Assembly (NCBI GenBank): GCA_029532415.1
Contig: JAQOTA010000017.1
Location: 496,001 to 560,000, forward strand
DNA from: Marasmius tenuissimus
Taxonomy: Eukaryota > Basidiomycota > Agaricomycetes > Agaricales > Marasmiaceae
Reading direction: 5' to 3'
DNA length: 64,000 bases
The translations under genes and the position numbers were made by a program. Every line of letters starts with the position of its first letter. The stretch's first letter is position 1. Shown here in pieces: positions 47,193 through 58,479 of this stretch. Under the pieces are notes generated by a model. That model did no database searches. It was not told where the DNA came from and saw only the letters and a program-made list of their open reading frames with translations.

Positions 47193-48512
47193 CTGTAGAT
47201 AAGTCAGAACTTGTGATGATGAACCAGCTCTTCCTCAGAGGAGCGGAACAGAAAGCCCACAGCTCTTCCGTAAAGGAGCATTGGTACTACTTGCCTTCTG
47301 CCATTGGAGAGAGAAGACTAGCATTGGCTTGTAAGGTATTCCGCATGAATTAGGACTGATATTTTGGAGCTTACCGACGAACAAAAACACGTGCAACGCG
47401 TAGCAAGTGAGATCGAAAATCGGAGTGTAGGATGCAGTCGACCGCAGAAGACTGCTCAAGTACTCTACCGAAGTGGAGTAGTGAAGTTGAAGTTGGGTAT
47501 AGTTGGGTATGGCTGGGGTTGAGAGGTATGAAGGATGGACGTTGCGCGCGTCTGACTCGAGTGACAGAAGTAGAAGGCCAAAGCTGTTGTTAGCTGTTGT
47601 TTGACTGAGCAGGGCTCCAAGCGGAGTCAAACAAAATTGTTGATTTTTCCCACTCTAACTGAGCAGCGTTCCACCATCTCTTCTACGGTCGAGATTTGAG
47701 CGTCGTCCGCTACGGCAGACTGACTGCCCCCTCATCAAGCTATTCAACTCAACGGTAAGTCTGTCGCTCAAATTCAGATGGAAAAATTGACAACTCTTAC
47801 TTCAGCATATTGACTTCAAGACCTCAAGACTCCTTGTGACCGCCACGTTCCGCATCCCCTATAGCTTCTGCGGTAGCTGTAGTCGGGTGAATTGAGCTTT
47901 CTTCGGTTGGCTCAGAACTCAGACTTCGGTGCTGGGCACCTTCGACGATTCCGAGCCGGACTGGATACCTTCAACATTGCGAATATGCCACGTTCCATAT
48001 CCATACAGCTTCTGCGGTAGCTGTAGTCGGATGAAATGAGCCTTCTGCGGTTGGTTCATATCTCGGGATCCTGTGCTGAGCACATCGGCGGTATTCTCGA
48101 GTTCAAGATCCAGCTGAACGCCTCAAGGGACCGCAAAAACGGTGCTAGGCACCTCCTCGCCAAGTGCGAGCCCGATCGATTCGTGCTAATTTGCGCTGGA
48201 CACCCTGGCCATGGTAAGCAGCACCAAGAATTCGATTTCCCTGTATTCATCAGTACATTCCAGCACAAGATAGCATACAAGATAGTACAGCTTCTTCGGT
48301 TGCGTACTCGCAGTGAGCCTTCTTCGGTCGGCTCCCCTTGTTTGGACTCTAGGAGCAATCGAAACGAGAATAATGATTCACGAAATAACGATCCATCACG
48401 AAACAACGGAATACATAACGAATCTAGAAACATCTTTTCAACACGATCACGGAAACACGAGATTGTTTTTGCTTACTGTGAGTACATATCAGCTTCTGTA
48501 GACGTTCAACGC
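47193..48512. other. Spacer inside the CACTA element with internal repeats
   Basis: It includes the probable first exon(s) of the accessory gene (to about 47630) and a non-coding stretch. No other gene is supported. Confidence 0.4.
47868..48345 (+). repeat. Degenerate direct repeats (agcttctgcggtagctgtag)
   Basis: 'agcttctgcggtagctgtag' followed by tcgg occurs near 47867 and again near 48008, each followed ~15 bases later by a 'tgagc-ttct-cggttgg' motif. A weaker third copy ('cagcttcttcggttgcgtactcgcagtgagccttcttcgg', in two pieces) lies near 48289. They could be internal protein-binding repeats of the element or local duplications. Confidence 0.6.
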
Positions 48513-51500
48513 TCATGTTCTCCATCCCTTTTCCCTTTCCTCCTTTTCCTTCTCCTTCTTCTTATCGTTTCGTTTGTCTTGGCGTGCCTCTTGTGCCGCC
48601 TGTTTGTCCTGTTCAAACGCCGCCTGTGTCTTTTCCCTTCCCAGACCCCCCCTTTCCCCCAAGTGTTTACTCCTTCTTCCACCTATCGATGAAGTGCTGG
48701 CGGAGGCACCAATCCCCTTTTTTCTTCCCCGTTTCGAAGCTCTAGAAGTTGTACTCGCTGCACTCGCTGCGCTTGGCCTGCGAGATGGCCCACCTTCTTG
48801 AGCCGTGTGGAATGAAGTAGAACTTCTGTGACTTGCTCTACGGCCTGGATCCCCCCCTGGAGTTGGAGTAATCGAACCATCTCTCTCACTAGCAGGTTTC
48901 GGTGTTCTGTCGGCTCCCGTAGTGCTAGAAGAATCTTTCCTCGGTGGAATCCGGATCTTGAGCTTTGGAAGTGGGTCTGGCTGGGACGACTCAGGTGGAG
49001 GTTGAGAAGATTCAGGTGGGGGAGGTCGGGACGATTCAGACTGGGGAGACTGTGGTAGGGGTCCCGGTGTCGTGTGCTGGGATTTGACACCTCCGTCTCC
49101 TCTCGTTTCCGAATCTTCATCCGCTACAACCGACCAGCGGTTGGGCTCATCTTCCTCCTTGATTTCTTCCTCCGACCATTGGGGTACCGGCGCACCTTGT
49201 GGCCAGTGTAACAACTCCAAACTTCCGTCGTCGTTTTGCGAGAACAAGCCGTTGTTGAATGGCCCTTCATACACTCTCACTCCAGAAGTGGTCTGCCACC
49301 ACTCAAATGCTCCATTAACCACACGAAAACCTTTCCATCGTTTTTTCGATCGATCTGTCCAATAAATCCGCCACCGATGTCCTGGATCGGCCCAACGAAT
49401 GCGATGGTCGATGGTGAGGCCATCAGTAATCCCCCAGAGCCCTTCGCGGAAGATCTCGCCACTACCATCACACCACACCTCTCTGTTGCGGTCAGCGCTT
49501 ATCATACCAAAGCATTTTTGACCGTCGAGAAAGCCGCATATGATCTTCCAGTCGTTCCCCTCGAACCTCTGGGTTCCCCGAAGGGCGAACATCTGTTCAA
49601 TTAGCCTCTGATCTTCATGCGTGAGAGGTATATCCGGCAGGCTTCTCGTAGCAATCCTGGTCTCAGACAGATGGGGCGATCCTATTGCCCCCTCCGCCAC
49701 CAGTACTCCGCTTTCGTCGAAATACCACTCGTGGTTCTGGCCTGGATCCACTGAGTAGTACAGCTGTTGACCTTGGTGTGTTACTGGCACAGCGAGACGA
49801 ATCTGTGGAGCTTGCGCTGACGGCGGCTCAGCAGGAGTTTGCGCTGACGCTTCAGTAGGCGCAGAGGGATCAGAAGTGGTTGGAACCTGGGGAGTGAAGC
49901 TAAATCTCGGTGCTGAAGGTTGCTCGGCAGGCGCGGAAGGACCAGCGGAAGTTGGAGCTTGGGCGGTGAAGGTGAATTTGAATGCCTCCGCGTCTTGAGG
50001 AATACTGTCCGCTAACTCCATCGCTATAGCTTCATCGGATCGTGGGATATCTTCCTCTTCCTCGGAGTCGGTTGTTGAGGGACCAGGAAGATTACTATGG
50101 GGCACGTAATCTTGGGGATCGTCTCCTGCCAGGGCTAGGGCTGTGTTATACGAAAGCTCTTCGAGCGCAGCCTTTTTCCGCTGTCTATCTTCATCATCTT
50201 CATCTTCGTCGTCTTCATTCTCTTCGCCATCGCCCTCCTGATTCTCTTCCGCCTTCTCTTCCACCTCCGCCTTCGCCTTCCTTTTACCCAACGATTTTGC
50301 GGTTGGCTGAGCATATGTCGGGTCACTTTCCATCCAGGAGAACCGAGTCTCCACATCCATGTAGCCCTGAATCTCTTCATCAATGTTGTAAAACTCAATA
50401 TCCATCGGAGAGCCATCAGAGGCCCTATTGACTCCGTATATCGAACAAACGAGCTGAGATCCCCGTGGCCCTTGTCGCAAGATGATCTCTGCAAGGCCTT
50501 GTCGGCGCACGTAGTACTCCCACGTGTTCTCTAGATCACAGATGTAGTGGACAGGTTTCCCGTGCCAGCTGAATTCATAGGGACCCGCCCAGTGTTGCTC
50601 CTCCGTGATGTTGTATAGGCCAGGGAATTTGGCCGGCTTGTTATACCCCTGTCCCTCAAGCCCTTTCAGCCCAAAATTCTTTGGTTCATTGCGGAATCGA
50701 ATCGAATGTCTGGGACCCTCGCGGAGGATGCCCTGGTCACCCACGAAAACCTCCCACCGGGGACTCTTGTGCTTGAATCTCACAATCATTTGTTCCTGGG
50801 CATCCTGATATGCCACCCGCGCTGGATTGTTGGTTAGTGTTGTCTCTGAGGTACGTTATTCGTTGACTCACGAACTACATCATCGCTAACGAGAACCTCT
50901 TCATCCACTGAAAAGAAGGGGTGAGCAGGAATTCTACAAAATCCATGGTCAATGGCCAGACTTATGACGTGGGGGAGGCTCGACTCCTTCTGCGACTCGC
51001 TGCCTTTTCTGCGGATGGTGTTCTTCGTCTGCCCTCTTTCGTTTGGTGGCCGAATGGAGTTGGGGTGCTGCTGCATCGTCCACGAATTCGATCTCGACAG
51101 TATCCTCATCAACAAGTCGCATGTGAAGAGACCCAATGCGCCCCTCTGCGATTTGTTTATAATCCTTGCCGTGCGACTTCTGGTCTTGCCAGATCAACTC
51201 CGTATTGTGGCGCCAATCATTTCCATACGCGACAGATTCGCCCTTGTAAGTGTATTGGAATGGGCCATTCTCCGTCCTGTCCTGGTCGATGCCACGATCA
51301 TTGTCATTGGTGACTTCTGGGCTCGGAAAAGAGACGTAGTCGCCGACAATCCTGACAGGGATTGAATTCCTTGGACCTTGACGGACCACCAGCTCTGTCT
51401 CTGAATCAGTCCACCATTCCCAGTTCCTGACCCTGTCCCATTTATACTGCATACTACTTGGATGCGCCTCCCGATAATACATAAATGCCTCGTACTCGAC

Positions 51501-53548
51501 GCCGTACTCGTCGTCCTCTTCGCTACCAACTTTAGGACCAGAAGCACCCTCGTTGCCAACATCCGGGCTCGGCACTGCATCTTCCATCTCAACGTCGTTG
51601 TTGAGATCATCGCCTTCTCCGGCAGTGGCCCCAGGAGCAGCAGGAGTAGCACTGTCAGGAGCGCCAGCGTCAAGGACGGCGGGTTCAGGGGGAGCACCAG
51701 CGCTAGCACCAGCACCAGCAGGTTCAGGGGGAGCAGCACCAGCGCTGGCACCACCGCCAGCACTCGGACCAGCACTCGGACCAGCAGCACGTCCACCACC
51801 CCTACCACCTCTACCACTCCTAGCACCCCTACCACCTTTTCCGCCTTTTCTACCTTTACGACCACTTCCCACCTGGCCGTCTTCTTCACTCGAACTTCCA
51901 CTAGTCCAGTCCCTTCGTCCTCCCCTTCCTGGGCTTCTTCCTCTGCCCGGGTCTTCGGGCTCTTCAGGAGAGCTTGCACACTCAGATGGGGGTACCACCT
52001 CTTCGTCGTCGTCGTCGCTATCTGCATGGCCATACATTTGCCGTTGAAGGTGTCCAGCACGTTCTGAACGGTGCTTCTCTCGCTGAACCGTTTTGGAGTT
52101 TTTTCCCTTTATCTTCAACTTGGACAATGCCTTCCCCACTGGCAATGTATATGGAGCGAGGGCCTTTTCGCCATACGTACGGTTGAATGTCTTGCTGTCC
52201 ATCTCCTTGAAGCTGTGTGGGGGGTCGGCTTTCATGATGTCCTCGGCGGTGACGTCCGGGGGTAACGCAGCATGCGCATCCAGGCTCCAAAGGCCCCTTG
52301 CAGCCGCTGACAAGGAGTTGAAGAATCCGGTATACCAGAAGTCGATGGGGGTGATACCAGGTGGGGGGGCGCGGCCATCCTCCTGCTTCTTCTTCTCTGG
52401 GTGGGGTATCCGTTTATACGGTTGCGCCACACCCGGCTTCCTCATCTTCGTACCCCGTACGACCCCCAGCCCCCACTTTCTAGCAGTCTCGCGAGCTGTG
52501 TCGCATATCCTGGCCATGCTGGTGACGACAGGATTCCTATCTGGCCTGTCTAGGATATAGCGTATACCTTCATTACCCAGCGCTTCCTCGTCTTCGGAAA
52601 CGGAGTCTGGGTGTGACATGAGATTTTGTACTTCTCGAGAGAATCCCTGTTGGAGGAACCAATCCCCACGTTGTTTACCTATCTGTTTGCTAGGTAAGTC
52701 CAACTGTTTCTATCCTTGCAAACGGTTACTTACATATTTCCACCGCTTGAAGTTAGCGTCGTACACCTTCAAGTTGTCGAGGTAGTTTGGATCTTGGCTT
52801 CTGGTGGCGGCCATACAATCCCCCTTCAACTTGAAGAAGACGTAATGTCTATACAGGTCACCCATCAGGCTATCGTTGCGAACGTAGTCGTCGTCGACTG
52901 CCCAATATCTGTATTGACCCGACTCAATGCAACGACGGAACGAACGCAGCAACACCTTCTCGTGCACGGTGTTCCAATCAGAGAAAGCATCCGCCAAGAG
53001 ATCTGGCATAAACCTCTCCAAGCCTATCCCCGCCATATCCTGACAAATCGTCCTGAACACCTCCTCCTCAAGTTTCGAGATGTTCACGATGCTGTGCTTC
53101 CTGTTTAACATCAGCCTTCGCAATTCTTTCGCATGATCGTTCAAGTCCGACAACGACGACGTAAACAACTGGGACCTTTGATCAAGATACTTCCGAATCT
53201 TCTCCCGGTTCACGTGAAACGCTTCTTTTGTCTGGTCGTTGGGCGTTAGTGGCAGTGAATAGATATGTGTACATCTCATCATCACGGAGATGTGGACATA
53301 TAAAGCCGTCTGGAGTTGTATGAGCTAACGGAGTTTTTAGAGCAGAGCTGCGTCACCTTCATAGCCAAAATCCCGGGGAATTTCTCCAAATCCTTCTTGA
53401 AAAGCTGGTGCGGTGCTCTGTATCTCCTCGAACCCTTGTCGTCATCTTCATCTGCCTCCTGAGCGCCTGGTGGGTCAGGTGGCGGCATTGGGCCGCCAGG
53501 GTTTTGAGGCTGGCCAGGATTCTGGGACGTACTCGCTGGGTTTGACAT
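48513..53548 (-). CDS. Giant (~1590 aa) CACTA-borne protein with repeated W-E-x-x…EGP modules, unknown function
   Basis: Exons 53548-53330 (or -53357), 53231-52734, 52682-50969, 50907-50872 and 50821-48513 join in phase without a stop; 1591 (or 1582) aa. After a Pro-rich N-terminus come helical regions (KEAFHVNREKIRKYLDQRSQ; RWKYIGKQRGDWFLQQGFSR). An acidic patch and a long Gly/Ala/Pro/Ser-rich low-complexity region then fill about 450-620. The second half has at least six aromatic modules at about residues 659, 845, 923, 1188, 1270 and 1328, built as W-E-[WYV]-x…G-x-[VIL]-x-x-[EQ]-G-[P]. Between them lie GPFQYTYKGESV and GPYEFSWHGKPV. The C-terminus is Ser/Pro-rich, then strongly basic with K/E repeats (KKKEKEKEEREK). 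I do not recognise a Pfam family. Nuclear and nucleic-acid-binding functions are guesses. Being intact beside an intact transposase suggests selection within the element. Confidence 0.78.
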
Positions 53549-53889
53549 TGAAACAGGAATATTTCTGTCGATGGGGGAACAAACACTTGTTGGAAGAACA
53601 AAGAACAGAGCAGATGTCAACGTCGAGTATGTACATGCGCCCGCCACGAGTTCTGGACGAATATTTCAATGCGGCAGGGCCGTACTGTATAGAGACATCA
53701 GTGAGTTCAGATAGACTATTCAGTAGGCTAGCAACTAATCATATCCATAGGGCGAAGAAGACATCGTTGAACAATCAAGATTATGGAGTCTACGAGGTAT
53801 ACAGGCCGTCTTTTCAAGTTCCTCCCCTCCAGGATCTACTCCCACCACTGTACTCCTATGCCCTTTATCCGCAGTCGGCTTTGTTTTCT
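53549..53889. other. Short spacer between the small gene and the 1590-aa gene
   Basis: About 340 bp upstream of the giant gene's ATG (minus strand), presumably containing its promoter. A minus-strand basic frame (53944-53735) overlaps but has no motif. Confidence 0.4.
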
Positions 53890-53938
53890 CTAAATCTCTC
53901 CTCCTTTGCTTCGCTCTCTTTGTTCTTCTCGCTGCCCT
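53890..53938 (-). pseudogene. 3' part of the Gypsy-interrupted small gene
   Basis: The 49 bases left of the Gypsy element hold the last codons of the interrupted gene and its TAG (read on the minus strand). See the 5' part at 61191-61475. Confidence 0.55.
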
Positions 53939-54447
53939 TGTCACGAATGGCCTCTCTGAAGAAACCTCTCAAGCCACCTGAACTCACTCAGAGATAGAAC
54001 TAGTTGATAGAAAAGTAAAAGAGTAGATTGAGCAGCCAAAAGCTCAACCCAGCACAAGTGCTACAAGCGGTGGGGAGACAAAGTGGACAAGCTGGGAAAC
54101 TACCTACAGAGACCATGAGTATATATGAGAATATGCATCACAAGGAATGAATGAAATGATGAGAACTGTCAAAAGTATCCATGAGAGAAAAGCGGGGAAG
54201 TCAAACCAAACATGTATAGTTGTAACCAATGGTAAGGTATGAGAAAGAGATCAAAAGATGATTGTTCCATGATGAAAGACCAAAATAACTAATATGGCTC
54301 AATAAGTAAATGAGGATGACAGGTGCCAATGCTATGTCGATGGGAGAATTGATTGGAATGACTCTGGTGATGGTAAATGGCAAGATCCGGGGAAGTAGGG
54401 CCGGCACCGGGGTGGACAGGACAAAAGAATAGTGGCAGTTTGTGACA
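53939..54447 (-). repeat. 3' LTR of the Gypsy element (minus orientation)
   Basis: 509 bp, the same as the other LTR by eye except TGTCACG versus TGTCACA at the outer end. The pol frame runs about 116 bases into it before stopping. Confidence 0.95.
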
Positions 54448-57400
54448 ATACCCCCTCTTTAGGATGTGCTTGCGCCTGGAGCACTGGTGTATCTTTCCAG
54501 ATTTCACTTGCCAAAATGCCCATAGATCTAACCCTTGTTGTCCTCTTTTTTGGCCTTGTATGTGGTTTCGATGGATGATATGCATTAGGATTCTTTGCAT
54601 AGAACTCTTCGAGCATTTCATCACAGTTGAGACTAGACCTAGGCCGCCACGATGTTTCTGTATCTGGATAACCCTTCCACTTGATCAAATATTCCACTCC
54701 ACGTGCATTCGGTGTTGGTTGTGCATCTAGAATTGCCTCCACCTCATATTCACCATCTTCTGGTTCCACTTCCTCAAGAGCAGGATAATTGGGTCCATGA
54801 GCTTCTGTCTCTCGATATGGTAGTAGAAGAGAAGCGTGAAATACTGGATGGATTCTGCTCCATGTCTTGGGTAACTTGAGACGGTAAGTTACTGGACCAA
54901 GAACATCAACAATCTCAAAAGGGCCATGACGACGATTCGCCAACTTAGCTTTTGGTCTTGTTGATTTGAGGTTTTTTCCATCCAATATAACTTTATCACC
55001 AACTTTGAAGCTGATACCATTCTTCATATGGTCATGGTTATTCCTCTTCATCAACTCTGCTGCCATGTTCAGACTTGCTTTAACCTCTTCTCTTACTTCT
55101 TCTAGTTGTCGGAGACGTTCCTCCACTCTCGGGACATCTGTTCTTGGGTTGACTGAGGGGAACATCTTTGGAAGAAAGCCATAAAGAAGTTTGTATGGTG
55201 CTTGTCCTGTTGCAGAGTGAATGCGATTGTTGTGACAGAAGACTGCAAAAGGAAGTAACTTAACCCAGTCATCTTGTCGATAGTCACAGAAAACCCGCAA
55301 ATATTGCTCAAGCTCCTGATTATATCGTTCTGTTTCTCCATCAGTTTGTGGGTGATAAGCTGTACTGAGTCCCTGAACAATGCCAAGTTTCTTTGACAAT
55401 GCTGTCATAACCTTCCCTGCAAACTGTGGACCTCGATCTGTAATCATCTTGTCCCACAATCCATATCATGCCCACACATGGTCTACCAGAAGATCTGCTG
55501 TCCCATCACTGTCGATTGTCTTGTTACATGGTGTTGCAACCACTGTCTTGGTTGTCCAATCAACCACCACATGAATGGAGTCTGAACCATCACAAAGAGG
55601 CAGGTCGGTAATGAAGTCAGAAGTTATGATACTGAATGGCCTCTCTGGAATCTCGTTGGGAACTAGTGGGACATGGGGAGGATTGTTGTTGGCTTTGGTA
55701 AGTTGACAAGTTGCACATCCTTCCACATATTCTTTGACAAACACCGACATGCCTGGCCACCAGTACTCGCAGCTAAGGAGTTCGTATGTCTTGAAGCGTC
55801 CTGGGTGTCCAGCAGCCAGTGTATCGTGATGGAGCCGTACCAGTTCACGTCGAAGCTCGATATCATATGGAACATAGACCTTTCCTCTAAAGAGGATTAG
55901 TCCATCCTCGTAATTCCATTCCTGTAGATTTTTGACAAGCGAGCGGGGACCATTGTTCAAGATGACATTGAGGGCACTCACAACCTCAGCATCCTTTCTT
56001 GGACACTCTACAATCCTACGTCTCAACTCTTCATCCATAGATGTGGTAACCATGCCAGGTCGGGTTGCTCGGATTTGAAAAAACTTGTGATCGAGGAGAA
56101 CACGATCAGAGTTGTCGTTCTCTACCCCCTCTTTATGATCTGGACGCCGGGACAGAGGGTCACTGCGATTGGATGGACCTGGCTTGTGGATGAATACAAA
56201 GTCAAATCGAGTCAAGAATAAAGCCCATCGCGCTTGTCGACGACTTAATTTCTGTGCTGTGGTAAAGTATTCCAGGTTCTTGTGATCTGTATGAATCTCC
56301 ACTGTATATGGTGCTCCTTCCAAATAGTGTCTCCATGTTTCCAATGCTCTGATGATTGCCAAGAGTTCTTTATCATGGATATCGTAGTTCCGTTCGGCCT
56401 CTGACAGTGATTTGGAAATATATGCTGTTGGGTGCTACTGGCCATCTTCACCTTGCTGTGAGAGGATTCCTCCAGTAGCAAAGTCTGATGCATCAACTTC
56501 CACACAATACGGTTTTGATTCATCAGGCATCAGCAATACTGGAGAGGATATGAACGCAGCTTTTAAAGCATCAAATGCTGTTTGACAATCTGGGGTCCAG
56601 TTCCATTGATGTTCTTTCCTGGTCAACTCGAATAATGGTCTTGCAATCCGAGAAAACCCCTCTATAAAGCGGCGATAGAAATTCCCAAACCCAAGAAATG
56701 ATTGCACTTCCTTCACAGAATGTGGTGTTGGCCATTCAGTGACACCTGCTACCTTTACTGGATCCATAGCAAGGGTGTTGTGAGAGATTATCAGGCCCAG
56801 GAATTCAACTGACTCAGCTTCAAAAGTGCACTTTTCTGGTTTCAAGTAGAGGTCATGATCTTTCAACCGCTGAAGCACCTTTCTGACAATTTGACGATGT
56901 TCCTCCATAGTGTCTGTAAATATAAGAATGTCGTCCATATAGATGACCACCTTCCCTGACTCGATCAAGTCACTAAAAATGGTGTTCATCATTGCTTGGA
57001 ATGTTGCCGGTGAGTTCATAAGGCCAAAGAACATCACCGTTGGTTCAAAAAGGCCTCGGTTTGTCTTGAATGCAGCTTTCCACTCATCCCCCTCCTTGAT
57101 TCTGATATTGTTGTAACCCCATCTGAGATCCACTTTAGAAAATACTCGTGCTCCCTTGAGTTTATCCACAAGTTCTGATATGAGGGGTAGTGGGTATTCA
57201 TTCTTGACAGTGCCAGTGTTGAGAACCCGATAGTCCTGTACAGGTCGTAGCTTTCCATCTTTCTTTTTGACAAAGAAAAATGGACTTGCCATTGATGACT
57301 TTGAAGGACGAATATATCCCTTCTCTAAATTCTCCTTGAGGAATGAATCAAGTTCCTGCTGTTCATTGGGTGATAGAGGATATGTCTTGCAAGTCTTTGG

Positions 57401-58405
57401 TTGGAAATCTGGCTTGAGATCAATGGCATGATCCCAATCTCCTTGTGCTGGTAACCGTTCTGCTATCTTCTTGTCAAAAACTGATAAAAATCCATGGTAT
57501 TGCTCCGGAACTAGTTCCTCAAGCTTCTTGGGAGTTTTATCAGCAGCATGGTGTTTCTCTGCTAATGCTTGTGCATTTGTGAATGCTGCTCGGATATTCA
57601 TAGTAGGACTGTCCTCGAAATCTGGTTCGCTCACCGGAGAGTCCTCTTTTCCAAAGACTTGTTTCAATGCTCTAATTACCCAATCTCTAGGCACCTCAAC
57701 TTCTCCATCATCATCTTCTGTGAACAGCTTTGATGGTAGTGGGGGATGTCCAACAAACGAACGGACTCGTCTGCGACTTCCAGCAATCTTGGTAACTGGA
57801 ACTGGAACACCGTCCTCCTCTTTCCAAGTAACCTTGTAGTCCCGATAGAAACAAGGAATTGTTGATTTAGATGCCCGAAATGTTGATTTTACCTCTGACT
57901 TGGTGCAAACATTCTTGACAGGTGGATTTTCGCAAATGCATGTGGGAGGACATCTAACCATATCCACCTCTCGGTTTATCCAATTGATCTCTGGATTATG
58001 CTGCTCCAACCAATCTGTTCCAAGTATAACATCATGATCCCCAATATCTGTGACATAGAATTCAGCTGTTTCCTCGTGGAATGACAGATGGTCTTGAGAA
58101 TAGATACGAAGCTTTTGTCGGGTAAAATATCGAACCCATCCAAGGACATTCTCAGATCCATCCACATTCCGGACTGGAAAAGGGGTTGAAACAGGAAGAA
58201 GAGTGAAACGATGTTTTCGGGCAAAAGTTGAATTAATGATGATCCCTTCCGCTCCACTATCAACAAGTGCTTCTGCGTCGATTTTCTGACCGGTAATCTT
58301 CCCTATGAACTCAACTTGTAGTGTAATCGATGGAGTCTGTCTGTTTCTGGTGATTGCAGACATTCTCAATTCTGATGGAAACGATTGCTCACAGAGTAGG
58401 TTCAA
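54332..58405 (-). pseudogene. Pol polyprotein (PR-RT-RNaseH-IN-chromodomain) of the Gypsy element, two in-frame stops
   Basis: One frame from 58405 to 54332. Domains in order: aspartic protease (LVDSGAEGIIINSTF), reverse transcriptase (KKDGKLRPVQDYRVLN; active site IYMDDILIF) and RNase H (EVDASDFATGG … YDIHDKELLAIIRALE … TDHKNLEYF). Integrase follows, with the HHCC finger (H-H…CATC) and the core SDFITDLP … ITDRGPQFAG … YHPQTDGETERYNQEL, and then a C-terminal chromodomain (YEVEAILDAQ…VEYLIKWKGYPDTETSW). Two stops lie in the same frame: TAG at 56435-56437, where Trp normally follows GQ, and TGA at 55466-55468, in HVWA-stop-YGL. Both fit single G:C-to-A:T changes. Everything else is uninterrupted. 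Confidence 0.93.
54451..54460 (-). other. Polypurine tract of the Gypsy element
   Basis: On the minus strand the bases before the 3' LTR read AAAGAGGGGG followed by TAT and then TGTCAC. A purine run directly upstream of the 3' LTR is the plus-strand priming site in LTR retrotransposons. Confidence 0.8.
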
Positions 58406-58479
58406 TATATCAAATCAATTCGAAGATAGTCCGGTAAGTAATGGTACAACTCCTCCTAACGACGCAGTAGGGGAGGAAA

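Noticed and set aside
47235..47630. Separate gene on the minus strand upstream of the accessory gene
   Set aside because: More likely the first exon(s) of the 45072-47192 gene; it has no independent motif.
51194..52067. Long open frames on both strands over the Gly/Ala/Pro-rich part of the giant gene
   Set aside because: They are shadows of a low-complexity, GC-rich coding stretch. Only the frame that joins the neighbouring exons in phase is kept.
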